From positions 88,674,382 through 88,738,381 of the forward strand of contig NC_057864.1 in NCBI RefSeq assembly GCF_019393635.1: a stretch of 64,000 bases of DNA, in the 5' to 3' direction. This DNA is from Dromiciops gliroides. Taxonomy: Eukaryota > Chordata > Mammalia > Microbiotheria > Microbiotheriidae. A program made the translations under genes and the position numbers. The notes under the pieces were generated by a model. It was not told the origin of the DNA. It did not search any database and saw only the letters and a program-made list of their open reading frames with translations. Positions 24,545 through 35,933 of this stretch are shown here, piece by piece. The first letter of the stretch is position 1. Each line of letters starts with the position of its first letter.

Positions 24545-25095
24545 TCAAGAAGCATTCATTAAGCACCTACTATATATGCCAGTCTCTTTGCTACAATCGG
24601 GGGCTACAAAAGGAGGCAAAAACAATTACTTATCTCAAGGAACTCATGATCAATTAGAAGAAACATACAAACAACTAAGAACAAAAAAATGGAAGGATAA
24701 ATCAGAGATAATCTCAGAGAGAAGATACTAAAATTAAGGAAACTCCTGAAAGGTTTCTTGAAGGAAATGGTCTAGCCTCCCTCATTAGGAGGCAGAAGTA
24801 AGGAGGAGGGTGAAAATTCCAGAGATGAGAGACAGACAAGAAAAATGCATGAAGTTAAGAGATGGCAGATGTAGTCAGTCAATAATCTTGTGGAAGGAAC
24901 AAGGAGGCCAAGAGTCACTGGATCATAGAGTATGTAGAAGGGAGTAAAGTTTAAGAAGACTGGAAAAGTAGGAAGGGGGCAGGTTATGAAGGACTTTAAA
25001 AGATAAAGTGAGGCATTAAGAGAACCAATGAAGTTTAATGAAAAAGGGAAAGACAGGCCAACCTGAATTTTAGGAAGATCACTTTGACAGGTAAA
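24545..25095 (-). mobile_element. LINE-2 3' fragment, antisense
   Basis: Starts with the complement of the L2 3' end ('aagcattcattaagcaccta') and runs through 'aggttatgaaggactttaaa'. It is on the coding strand of GLRX2 and lies in its intron 2. Confidence 0.7.
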
Positions 25096-25252
25096 TAACA
25101 ATTATAATGGTAAAAACTAGAAATAGCCTAAATGTCCTTTTCTAGAAGCAACCTAAATGTTCAATAATAGGGAATGGTTGAATAAATTAATAAAATTATT
25201 GAATAAATTAAAATAATAAATTAATAAATTAGGGTACATTAACATAATGAAA
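25096..25252 (+). mobile_element. L1 fragment, sense
   Basis: 'aaaactagaaatagcctaaa' and 'agggaatggttgaataaatt' resemble the L1 ORF2 end. It is short and AT-rich. Confidence 0.5.
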
Positions 25253-25254
25253 TA

Positions 25255-25735
25255 CTAAAATCAATCAGCAAGCAAGTATGGCTACTATGTGCTAGGCACT
25301 GGCACTATAAAGACAGAATTAAAACAGTCCTTGCCTTTGAGAAGCTTCCATTCTACTAATGACAAATATCTTCATATATGCATGCATATATGTACAGATA
25401 TATAAATAAAATTAACTGAGGGCAAATTATTCAAGGAATTACAAGCAGCTAAGGAGAAATCAGGAAAGGTGACAGTGCATGCAGGAGATGGTGAGTTTTG
25501 ATGAAAACTAGAGACTCTATGACAAGTGATGAGTGAATTCCAGACAGGAGGGATAACCTGTGCAAAGGCATGGAGAGAAGAAATGGAGAAACACATGAAA
25601 CACAGAAAGCCAGTTTAGCCAAACCAAAGAGTGAATGAAGGAGAGTAATTTATACCGAAGACAGGAAGATTTAAAGCAAGTAGACACCAATGAGGAGGCT
25701 AGACAAGGGATGAAGAGGACTTGAGCTAGGGTGGT
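25255..25735 (-). mobile_element. LINE-2 3' fragment, antisense
   Basis: 'ctactatgtgctaggcactg' begins a second L2 3' region in the same orientation as the previous one, running to the MIR at 25748. Confidence 0.65.
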
Positions 25736-25747
25736 GACTGTGCACAG

Positions 25748-25918
25748 TATAGAAGAGTAATAGATTTGGAGTCCAAGGACCTAGATTCAAATCCTGGCCC
25801 TTCCACATTAAGCTATGATCCTGGGCAAGTCACTTAACTTCTCTGTACCTTGGTTTCATCATCTGCAAAATGAGGGAGATGGACTAGATGACCTGACAGG
25901 TCCCTTTTAACTTTATAT
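25748..25918 (+). mobile_element. MIR SINE
   Basis: Core 'gatcctgggcaagtcactta', then 'tgagggagatggactagatg' and 'acctgacaggtccctt'. Confidence 0.7.
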
Positions 25919-25920
25919 TT

Positions 25921-26870
25921 TATGAAAATTTGTCGTCTTCCACAAATTGTTGCCTTTGTCATCTCCACTCTCACTTATTTCCAATCTCTCCCTTTCTACT
26001 GCCTATATATTCCCTCATCCTGAAAAAACCCTCCCTTGATCCTGCCATCCCCAATCTCTTCTGCTCTTTGCGGCCATCTATAATAGATGCCTCAGCTTTC
26101 CTCTCACTCTCTTTAACCCCTTATAATCTGGTTTCCAACCTTTTCATTCCACTGAAACTGCTCCTCCAATGTTATTAATGATCTCTTAGTTGCAAAATCC
26201 AATGTCCTTTTCTCAACCCTCATTCTCCTTGATTTCTCTGTCAGATGTCTCTGACAATGCTTACTAGTCTTTTCTCTCTAGGTTTTCAGGATACCACTTT
26301 TTCCTTGTTCTCTTCTTACATATCTGACCATTCCTCAATCTCCTTTACTGAACAACATCCAGATCATGCCTTCTAACCATAGATGTCCCTCAGGGTTCTG
26401 TCTTGGGTCCAGTTCTCTTCTCCCTCTATACTATTTTACCTGGTAATCTCATCAGCTACCATGAATTTAATTATAATCACTATGCTGATGATTCTCAAAT
26501 CTATCCAAATTGCCCCAATCTCCTTGATGAACTCCAATCTCACATCTCCAACAGCCTTTCAGATATCTCAAACCGGATGTCCAATAGACATCTTAAACTC
26601 TATGTCTGAAGCGAATTCATTATCTCTTCCCCTAAACCCTCCTAACTAAAATCTCATGTTCTATGACCCCTTCCCAACCCCTCCTAATTCCTTCCCTCTG
26701 TTAATTATTTCCTATTTATTCTGTATAGAGCTTGCTTTGTATATATTTGTTTGCATGCAGTTTCCCTCATTAGGTTGTAAGTTCCTGGAGTGCAAGAACT
26801 ATCTTTTGCCTCTTTTTGGGCCCCCAAAGCATAGTAGCAAATAGTAGACACTTAAAGTCTGTTAAATGAT
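25921..26870 (+). mobile_element. LINE-2 with reverse-transcriptase region, sense
   Basis: Sense L2 ORF2. 'cctcagggttctgtcttggg' gives the GSVLGPVLFSLYT block, 26481-26492 encodes the catalytic YADD, and 26500-26610 gives LQSHISNSLSDISNRMSNRH. The frame changes between 26383 and 26609 (conserved blocks fall in two overlapping frames), so it is dead. The 3' end near 26770-26850 shows the usual L2 tail. It is antisense to GLRX2. Confidence 0.8.
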
Positions 26871-26889
26871 TAACTGATTGCTAAAAAAA

Positions 26890-27470
26890 AAAAAAAAGAC
26901 TTGGCAATTGACTGGATATGTGGGGAGGAGAGTGAGGAATCAAACATGCTTCAAAGGTTGCAAATATTGGTGGTTGGAAGAATAGTGAAACAGAACCAGA
27001 AATAGGGGTATAATGAGTATCAACAAAAAAAAAAAACCTGAAAAGACTTTTACAAAATAAAGCAAATCAAAAAAGCAGAACCAGAACTACGAAACACTAA
27101 CTCCAACAACAGAATAGGAGAAACAAATAACAAATATAAAAAGAATCATGGTAAGAGTCTTAGAGGAGGTACCTAAAAAGTTACATTTTATGTACTAAAA
27201 TAACAAAGTTTAATTAGTACAACACTGTTTATAATAATCTTAAAAAAAACACCCTGGGAGTGGCTTGTAAAATCAATATAAATTAACAGTGTTGTATGGT
27301 AGCCAAAAAGTATAATGCAATTTTATGTTTCATCAACAGATGCAAAGTGGCTAAAACAAGTTAGGCAAGAACTCCCATTGTAATCTGTTCTACTATATTC
27401 AGATTTGAGTAACAGTGTTTTGGAAGGGGATTTAACAAAATGTAAACACACCTAGGGGAGGACAATCATA
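26890..27470. other. Diverged L1-like remains in GLRX2 intron 2
   Basis: A-rich text such as 'acttttacaaaataaagcaa' and 'cagaaccagaactacgaaac' hints at an L1 3' end, but boundaries are unclear. No exon was seen. Confidence 0.35.
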
Positions 27471-27476
27471 AGCAAT

Positions 27477-29030
27477 CAGTCAATCAACAAGCATTTATTA
27501 AGCACCTACTGTATACCAGGCACTGTTCAAGGTACTGGAGACACAAAGGCAAAAATGAAACAACCACTTGAAATAAGCACTTTGGGGGGACAGCGCATGT
27601 GTGCACATGTATCCATGCATGTATGTACAAAATATATAAAAAGTAATTTTGGCAGGAAGGGTACCGGTAAGAGAAAAGCTTCATGAAAAAGGACTGTTAA
27701 AGGTAGAACTGAGAAGGGTATACATCTTATGTACTATGAGATCTGGGGAAAGCATAAAAAAAGCATGAATGGCAAAAAGCCAGTGAGAATGTAGTGCCAG
27801 TCTGGCTGTACCACAATGTACAAGAAGGAGAGTAATATTTAATAAGGCTGAAATGTTAGGTCTTGGAAAGATTATGAGGGTCTTTAAAAGCCTGAGGAGT
27901 TTATATTTAAATCTTAAAGGCAGTAAAAAGTCACTGGAGATTATTCCTGAGTAGGAGAGTGCTTTAGTCAAGCCTGGACTTTAGGAAAATCCCTTTGGCA
28001 GCTATATGGACAATGGACTGGAGTAGGTGGAGACATGAGGCAGGGAACCCAAATATGAGGCTGTTGTGATCATCTAAGACAAGAGATAAATAAAGGCCTG
28101 AACTAGAGTGGTGCGTAAGTAAGGGAAAAGAAGAGGGCAGCGGGAGAGACACAGTGGAAAGGTAGAAACAGCAAGATGGCAATAGATTACATATGTGAGG
28201 TTGGGAGGAGAGTAGGGTAATGTTGAGGTTGTAAAACTATTTATATAGTGGTTCCCTCAACAGAAATAGGGAACTTTGGGAGAATGGTGGGTTGGGGGAA
28301 GGGTACAGGCATAAGGGTGATGAAAAAGAAAGAAGAAAAGTTCTGTTATATACATGTTGCATTTAAGATACTTTTGTAATGTCCAATAAGCAGTTGGAGA
28401 TATGTTGAGTGGAGGTCAGGAAAGACAATAGGGCTGATCTGAGTCATGTGCACAGAAATCATAACTAAACCAATGCAAGCTAACAAGGGCATCAGGTATG
28501 AATGAGTATATGAGATGAGAACCAGGACAGAGCTTTGGGTTATATGCATAATTAAGGGGTGTGATATAGATGAATGAGCAAAGGAGATTGAAAAGAAGCA
28601 AACAGGTTGTTGTTTGTCCTTCATTCTCAAAGATCATGCCATTGGGGTGATGTCATGATTTACAGTGAATTGGATTTACGTGAGGGAGGGCTGTTCAAGG
28701 TCACCAGCCTCACTCTCTCCTCCAGAGCCAACTGGGTCCAGTGGCAAGATATATATCAGGACAACTGGAGATGTCCCCAGATGTTTAAGGCAACTGGGGT
28801 TGAATTGCATAGGGTCACACAGAGTAACATTTTGAACTCAGGTCCTCCCAACTTCAAGGCCAGTGTTCTATCCACGGGTAAGAGAATAGAAAAAGAAAAG
28901 TTCCATAAAACCCCAAGAAACCTATCCAAGAGCAAAGAGTGACAGTGACAAATGTTGCCAAAAGGTCAAGAAATCTAACAAAATGTTATCAGACTTAGCA
29001 ATTAAAAGATCATTGTTTATGAACATAGAA
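27477..29030 (-). mobile_element. Long LINE-2 fragment, antisense, interrupted
   Basis: Starts 'caagcatttattaagcacct' (complement of the L2 3' end) and runs back into the ORF, including the complement of the block before the YADD region near 28500-28560. An RTE-like repeat (28604-28880) interrupts it. It resumes as 'ttagcaattaaaagatcatt' at about 29000. Confidence 0.65.
28604..28880 (+). mobile_element. RTE-derived marsupial repeat (MAR4-like), partial
   Basis: Starts 'caggttgttgtttgtccttc', has 'gtgaattggattta' and 'agcctcactctct', and ends at 'ggccagtgttctatccac'. It shares its first half with the antisense copy near 40400-40660. The name is from memory. Confidence 0.45.
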
Positions 29031-29189
29031 TGGTAAGGGTACTAGAGACTATGCCATGAGGTACAGCTGAAGGAATTGGTGATTTTTGATTTGAAGAAAA
29101 TTATAATTGGCAAAGACACTATATGATGACTGTCTTCAAACAGCTGAAGGATTATTCTGTGGAAAGGTAATGATTAATAATAATAATAA

Positions 29190-29395
29190 AACAAATTGCT
29201 TTATGTTTTGCAAAGTGCTCTACATATATTATCTCATTTGATCTTCACCCCCACCGATCGATGCTATTATTACTCTTATTTTACAAATGAGAAAACTGAG
29301 GATGGGAGAGGTTAAGTGACTTGTTCAGGGTCATATAGGAGGTAAGTACCTGAGGCAAAATTTTAACTCAAGGCTTGCTGACCTCAGATACAGCT
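29190..29395 (-). mobile_element. MIR SINE, antisense
   Basis: 'gttttgcaaagtgctctaca', then 'ttacaaatgagaaaactgag' and 'aggttaagtgacttgttcag', the complement of a MIR. Confidence 0.75.
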
Positions 29396-30306
29396 TTTTA
29401 TACACAAATAAATATGTTCTGTTTACCTCCACAGTGTAGAACTTTAAGTACTGGGTGGAATTGCAGAAGGGCAGATTTCAGTTTATTATATATAAGGAAA
29501 ACCTTTCTAACAAATTAGAGCTTCTCAAGAGATGAATGAGTTAATTTGGGAGGAAGGAGATCTCTCTTTCATCAAAGGTTGTTAAGTGGAATCCTAGTAA
29601 GAATTTCATCTCAGGTATATGGTAAACTATATGATTTCTGATGTTCTAAGTTTCATCTTCTGTGATTCAACTATTTACATTAAATTTAAATTCCTTGAGA
29701 TAGTCATTAACATTAGCATGTCTTTTAAGATGATTATAAGTCACTTTTAGTACATTAGTGGAATGAAGAAAGAGAAAAATTGAAGGCAAACTTTACTGAG
29801 CTGAGTAACAGCTGAAAAAGAAAAGGGTTTGAAAAAGGAGAAAGAAAGGAGAAAAAAAAGGAGAGAAAAAAGAGAGTGAAGAAGGGAGGACAGGAGAGGA
29901 AAGAGGCAAAAATGGTATTGCATAATCTAAGACAGAAGAAAGGAGACTATAGTGAAGAGGCACCAGGTTAATTAAGCTTCCTACATCAACAGTTGGATAG
30001 AGCCAATTGCACAGCATTGTTGCTGTCCAAAGTGACTCAAGGTGGGTCACAGAGGAGAGGCAACAGTTACCTAGTCATCTAAATGTATAAGACATTAGTA
30101 AACTAGATTTTTACTTACTTGAGGCCTAGGACTCATTAGTCTCAAGGACTATATATTCTTCACAGATTTTTTAAAGAACAGATTTTAAGATATTTACTTT
30201 GCTAAACTACCAACCACATAAAGTAAAATGCTGAGTAAAACCATTCAGTCAATTAAGATTACAGAATTCCCTTTCCATAATCAAAAAATTGATGAAGTGT
30301 ACTCAC
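29396..30306 (-). other. GLRX2: GLRX2 intron 2 remainder, with purine tract
   Basis: No exon. A purine-rich (GA)n-like tract lies at about 29813-29910 on the + strand, which is polypyrimidine on the GLRX2 coding strand. Confidence 0.6.
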
Positions 30307-30370
30307 CTGGATCTGATTTATAGGAGCAATTTCTGATTTATCCATGGAAGAGGATGTCCTGTTCCCCATC
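30307..30370 (-). CDS. GLRX2: GLRX2 exon 2
   Basis: 64 bases, acceptor 'cccctttag' and donor 'gtgagt'. After completing a Gly codon with exon 1 it encodes MGNRTSSSMDKSEIAPINQI Q, matching human MESNTSSSLENLATAPVNQI Q. This is the linker between the mitochondrial presequence and the thioredoxin fold. The in-frame ATG at its start could also begin a non-mitochondrial form, as known for human GRX2 isoforms. Confidence 0.93.
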
Positions 30371-30849
30371 CTAAAGGGGAGGGGGGGAATTAAAATTATA
30401 CAACTATGTGTCTTATACGTTTTAAGGATAACAAATTATATATGTATCATTTTAAAGGAAATTGTAAAGATATAAATTACAAAACACATAAATTAGGTGA
30501 AGGCCATTCATACCACAAAAAAGATTAGTTACTTAACCAAAGTATTTATTAAAGAGTTCCTTTAAATAGTAAATTTCCCACCTCTAACTCAAGTGCATTT
30601 AATGATCTGTTTTATACTCAAGGAATTTACTGTGCAAAACATGACATACCTATATTCCAGTAAGCTACAATTCCATAGAGATTAATCAAGAAAATATATA
30701 TCCATATCAACTTAAGCTCAGTAAACTTTTCCTTTTCCTTTATAACCAGAAGATTAGCAGTTTAACACTGAATTTTCAAAGGAAGGATTCTATACATATC
30801 TCCTTTTCTTCTTTTGCAGAAGAACTTTTAAAACACTGGGAGGGGAGGG

Positions 30850-31010
30850 GGAGTGCAGCTAGGTATCGCCATGGATAAAGCACTGGCCCTGGATTCAGGA
30901 GGACCTGAGTTCAATACCAGCCTCAGACACTTGATATTTACTAGCTGTGTGACCCTGGGTAAATCACTTAACCCTAACTGCCCCACAAAAAAAAAAAAAA
31001 AAAAAAAAAA
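30850..31010 (+). mobile_element. CORE-SINE with long A-tail
   Basis: Sense copy, more diverged at its start ('gagtgcagctaggtatcgcc'), ending in an uninterrupted A-run of more than 20. No clear duplication was found. Confidence 0.85.
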
Positions 31011-31092
31011 GAGAGACATCAACTCTTCAAAAGAGGATGTATAAATACTGTGGGGAAAGGGCTACTGCCCTGAGCCTTCAAGGTACATGCTC

Positions 31093-31251
31093 GGGGCAGC
31101 TAGGTGGCGCAGTGGATAGAGCACCGACCCTGGATTCAGGAGGACCTGAATTCAAATATGACCTCAGACACTTGACACTTACTAGCTGTGTGACCCTTGG
31201 CAAGTCACTTAACCCCAATTGCCTCACCAAAAACAAAACAAAAAAACCCCA
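31093..31251 (+). mobile_element. CORE-SINE
   Basis: Sense copy flanked by 'acatgctc' at 31085-31092 and 31252-31259. It lies less than 100 bases from the previous copy, in the same orientation. Confidence 0.88.
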
Positions 31252-31439
31252 ACATGCTCAGAATTCAAATGAAAGGTATGAGGAGGAGGTGCTCTTATTC
31301 CCAATCCAATACTTCTGCCACACTACACTGAATACCCTGTCTGCAGCAATCATTTTAACAAAGAAATTTAAAAAACAATCTTTTTAGTTCTGATAGATTC
31401 CCCCCAAGAGCTCTACAAATCAAGAATTTTTAATTTAAG

Positions 31440-33010
31440 AATTACAGAGTCTAAGAACAAGGATCTTTCCCTGACAGTCACCCAGTCACTGCTTTCAAAT
31501 CTCTAGTGAAAGTGAGTCAACTCAGGAACCAGTGATATTTTATTCCATTCCAAAATGACCTGGACAGCTCCAATTGTCTTAAAAGGTCTTTTTAAAGTTG
31601 AATTGATATCTTCCTGTCTTCAATTTCCATCAATATTGGTCTAGTGCTGACCTCTGGAAAACAATAGATCTGTTTCTTCCTCTAAGTGGCAATCCTTGAA
31701 ACATCTGAAGTCACATAAAATGTCTCTCCTTTCCAAAATATATACACATGCCAGATTCTTTCAACTATTCTTTATTGTCACTTGGCAAGCCTGTGATAAC
31801 CATCTTGTTGTACTACTCTAGAAAACACTCTAGTTTGTAAGAAAAATTTTAATTTTAATTTCAAAAAATGGCACCCAGATTGTGGCAATATCACAGATAC
31901 AGTCTGGTCAGCTCTAAATAGTTACATTATGACTTTCCCGTAATCTAAACACTTATTTCTCTTAGTACGTTTTTCTTTCTTTTTTTAGTAGCTGCATTGC
32001 ATTCCTACTAAAACATCAGATCCTTTTTAAATAACGTCGAGGCAATGTCTTTCCTTTCTGTATAAATGCAACTGATTTTTAAACATAAACCAGGACTTTA
32101 TGTTTGCACCTGTTAAAATTTATGTCCATGAAAGTTCTTGCGGAATGGACATAAATGTGGGTGTTTAAAGACTATGTCTTAAGGATGTCAAATGGGAAAA
32201 GACCATTATGCAGAGGCTTTTTACAAAGAGGTTGGTTATCAGGTGACATTTTTTTTTTGCCCAAAACAACCTATGAAACCCATTTAATCTTGTTACACTT
32301 ATAATAAAAATGGCCTGTCATCTGTTATATTAGCTGTCTCTCCAGCTTGTGCCAACTGAAAATCTGATAAACATATCTATGTCTTCATATACATACATAT
32401 ACAAACACTGATACTGTTATACAACACTGATAGTGTTGAATAGATAATAGGGCCAACATCTCCATGGCATTCTAATTAACATATACCTATAGTCTGACTT
32501 CAATACTTCAAAGATCTGTGGTTTCATGCATGTAGATACTCTCTTTAGTCAAAGCACGTTACAACTCGGCCATCCCTTAGTAAAAGTTTAATGAGTTGTC
32601 TCAGCCCCCAAAATAAATACCAAAATCATCCAGTCCTCTACTAGTGGTGACAAGATTTCTCAAATATGGTTAAACAGATGATAGCAGCCTGTCATCAAAC
32701 CCATCCCAAAAGCCTTTCTAATACAGCAAGACTTGCTAGAGCTCATGCTCTCTCTGCTGGCATAGCCTTTCTCTACCCACAGTCACATTCAAGTTATTTG
32801 AGGTATTCCAACTTTAGTGGAGGACCATGGTGATCCTGGACATGAGACTGGATATCAAGGCACCAATCAAAACTTTTTGGATATAACTATACCCAAATGA
32901 CTGAAAATCCACTTAACAGTGCTACTATCTAGCTCATGTTTCATCATTTGATCCAAATGCTTTGCTGAAACTAGTCCCTATGCTATTTTCTCCCTAATTT
33001 ACCTAACTAG
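31440..33010 (-). mobile_element. L3/CR1-like LINE, antisense, old
   Basis: 'caatccttgaaacatctgaa' followed by 'tgtctctcctttccaaaata' and 'gccagattctttcaactatt' follow the pattern of antisense L3 3' regions. The later part (to about 33010) is weaker and its boundary uncertain. Confidence 0.5.
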
Positions 33011-33295
33011 TAACTTCTTCAAAAAAAAAAGGAATAAGATTTATTCTTATTGAATTTCAATAATTCCTAATGATTTTTAATTTTACCTTTTTGAAATATT
33101 CAGTTTTAATGATGAATAAAATTAATGATGGATAAATGATGGAATGATAGATAAAATTTTAAATTTCTGAGTTGGATAGGATCTCAGAGATCACAAAGAT
33201 ACATTTAGAACAGGAAATCCATCAAGTCCAAACCCAACTTTTCACTGATGTGGAAACTAAGGCACAGAGAGGTTCAATGACTTGCCCAATATCAC

Positions 33296-33436
33296 TTTTA
33301 CATTTTGGGGGGGGGTGTTAAGTGACTTGCCCAAGGTCACACAGCTAGTAAGTGTTAAGTATCTGAGGCTGGATTTGAACTCAGGTCATCCTGAATCCAG
33401 GGCTGGTACTCTATCCACTGAGCCACCTAGCTGCCA
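33296..33436 (-). mobile_element. CORE-SINE, left member of an enclosed pair
   Basis: Antisense copy beginning after 'ttttacatttt' and a G-run, ending 'ccacctagctgcc'. It is separated by about 22 AT-rich bases from the next SINE. Confidence 0.85.
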
Positions 33437-33458
33437 AAATATTATTCCTTAATGAATT

Positions 33459-33607
33459 TTTTTTTTGGGGGGGTGAGGCAATTGGGGTTAAGTGACTTGC
33501 CCAGCGTCACATAGCCAGTAATCATTAAGTGTCTGAGGCTGGATTTGAACTCAGGTCCTCCTGACTCCAGGGTCGGTGCTCCATTCACTGCGCCACCTAG
33601 CTGCCCC
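33459..33607 (-). mobile_element. CORE-SINE, right member of an enclosed pair
   Basis: Antisense copy ending 'ctagctgcccc'. The only long duplication around it, 'gacttgcccaatatcac', has its other half on the far side of the left SINE. Confidence 0.88.
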
Positions 33608-34109
33608 GACTTGCCCAATATCACAAAAACAGTATCTATAGCAGAATCAGGAACTGTTTTCTTGATTCCCAGTCAAGGCCTTAGTCACCATACCATGCTA
33701 TCTCATGTAGTACAACCTCCAAAAATTACATATAAGGAAACAGACCTAGAGTGATGAAGTCACTCACCCAAGGAATGAACCCAGTTACTTACTCCCCTAG
33801 CCAGTGTTCTCACAATAAAACATTAAAAACCCAGTACTAAAGGCTCAGTATGAACACACCCTACTACTGTCACCTTTTGTCCATTCATCTCAACAAGCTC
33901 AGGAAAGCTATAATGACAGCCCACCCAGAAGTGGCTGTAGGTAGCCGATCCCTAATATTATAAAAACTAACTTATTAATTTACAGTAGGAGATATGCTTA
34001 GAAAGAAAACTGGTATTGGTCATTTTCTTTACAGCCTGTAAAGATTCCTGGTGGTTAATCACAGAAAGTAGGGACATTAGAGGCAATCTGGTGTAGCCCA
34101 TTCATTTTT

Positions 34110-34253
34110 TTTTTTTTAGTGAGGTAATTGGGGTTAAGTGACTTGCCCAGAGTCACACAGCTAGTAAGTGTTAAGTATCTGAGGCTGGGTTTGAACTCAG
34201 GTACTCCTGACTCCAGGGCCGGTACTCTATCCACTGTGCCACCTAGCCGCCCC
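34110..34253 (-). mobile_element. CORE-SINE
   Basis: Antisense copy between 'agcccattcattttt' (34095-34109) and 'agcccatccattttt' (34254-34268), one mismatch. It sits inside an old L3-like repeat. Confidence 0.88.
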
Positions 34254-34879
34254 AGCCCATCCATTTTTGAAAAAAAAAAAATCCTGTAACATCCTAATAA
34301 GTGGTCATTCAGCATAAAGATTTCCAAGGAACAACGTACTACCTTCCCCCAGTCCACTTTGGAATTGCTCCAATGGTTAGGAACTTTTTCTTTACAGTAA
34401 GCCTAAATGTGCTTCTTTAAAACTTCCCCTTTGTCCATTTTCTAAGATCTTTCAAAAAACGTTTGATATCTATAAATTCTTTCAAAGGTCTAGCATATCA
34501 AGACATGAGGAATCAATTTCATTGAGGGAAGATAGATTGTTGCCTGACAATCTAATCTCTTAGCTTAGGTTTCAAGTCCCTACTAACCATTTTGTTCTAT
34601 TTTTCCACTTCTAAAAGTCACACTTAGCTAAGAAAAAATAGAATCAAGGTAAGGGCTAAGTAGTATGATTCCTTACAATTACCCAGAAATCATCAGCCTA
34701 CCCTCAGTCAATAATCCTTTACTTATTATCTCAGTATCATCAGTCTATTTCCCCCAACCTCCTATACAATAATCTTATTAATCCTTCATGGTTTAAAAAA
34801 AAGAAAAAAAGAAAAAAAAGTTGCTTGTCCAGTATAAACTTAAAACAAAAGGAGTCAGATGTTCTTAAGGGCTGTTTTT

Positions 34880-35093
34880 CCTCAGCTAGATGATGTGGTG
34901 AATACAATGCTGGATTTTAGAGTCAGAAGACCAAAATTTAAATTCTGCCTCAGACAATTGCTAGCAGTGTTATTTTGGGCAAGTAAATTTCTTCATCTGT
35001 AAAATGGGGATAGTAACATAGGTTGCTGTGAGGATCAAATAACAGATTCAAAATATCTTGCAAACTTTCTATAAATGTTAGCTATTATTAAAA
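34880..35093 (+). mobile_element. MIR-family SINE
   Basis: 'ctcagctagatgatgtggtg' head, 'atctgtaaaatggggatagt', and the tail 'tttctataaatgttagctat'. Confidence 0.7.
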
Positions 35094-35103
35094 TGAAATC
35101 TTT

Positions 35104-35248
35104 TTTTTTTTTAGTGAGGCAATTGGGGTTAAGTGACTTGCCCAGGGTCACACAGCTAGTAAGTATTAAGTGTCTGAGGCCGCATTTGAACTCAGGTCCT
35201 CCTGAATCCAGGGCTGGTGCTCTATCCACTGTGCCATCTAGCTGCCCC
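35104..35248 (-). mobile_element. CORE-SINE
   Basis: Antisense copy flanked by 'aaaatgaaatctt' on the left and 'aaaattaaatctt' on the right, landing in the end of the MIR. Confidence 0.88.
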
Positions 35249-35461
35249 TAAAATTAAATCTTAAAGCTCCCTATCAATGTTAGTTTCCACCAAGATAGAT
35301 TTGATTAATAAACTGTCTAAATCCAGTCCAGCAGTTTTCTCCTAAAGAACTGGCATCAGTACTTCACCATGACAGGGGCAGGGCAAACATTAAAATATTC
35401 TTGTCATTTGGCTCTTTTTCTAGACTCCACAGAGATGGATCAATCTATATTTTAAAAGCAC

Positions 35462-35929
35462 TATGAGAATTGGAATGACATCCCCTGCTGGGAAAGATAT
35501 TGTAGGGAAGCTCCGCCATGAGGAGAAAGCATGTGATTTAGAAACCATGTGACTTTTAGCATCCAGAAGTTGCCTGTGTCAGGAAGTTACATCTATAGAA
35601 CCACCTGTGGGACCTGTCAATCAGAGCTACCAGCCAATTAGCTTGGAGCTGTATGTGTAGACTGCCTGTTTCTGGTTTCTCAGGAGGCTTCTGGGAGGAC
35701 CTGAGGAGCAAGCAGGTCTTTTGGTGGGAGACTTGGGCAGGGGAGCAAGAGACAGGCAGGATAGGGAGAGCAAGCAAATGTCATACTTGATCCACGTGCT
35801 TCTCTTTACTTACCCCTAATATACTTTAATACATACTTAATGCCCAAAGATTGGTGCTATATGTTTTCTAATTTAAGGTAACCATTCATTAGATTTTAGA
35901 CATCATAGCTAGAATTTTAGCCCCTTACA
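35462..35929 (+). mobile_element. Solo LTR of an endogenous retrovirus, family B
   Basis: About 468-base element flanked by the 4-base duplication 'gcac' (35458-35461, 35930-35933), as in class I elements. It shares 'attggaatgaca' near its start and 'ctagaattttagcccttaac'-type text at its end with 47402-47772. No internal viral region. Fossil of moderate age. Confidence 0.65.
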
Positions 35930-35933
35930 GCAC

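Larger units (their letters stand above)
33165..33705 (-). mobile_element. MIR SINE interrupted by two CORE-SINEs
   Basis: MIR text 'gtggaaactaaggcacagag' up to 'gacttgcccaatatcac' (33279-33295) repeats the last 17 bases at 33608-33624 and then continues to 'ccataccatgctatctcatg'. A further MIR-like piece follows at 33706-33815. Confidence 0.75.

Noticed and set aside
26383-26649. Reverse-transcriptase-like frame as a functional gene
   Set aside because: It is part of a frame-broken, truncated LINE-2 in a GLRX2 intron.
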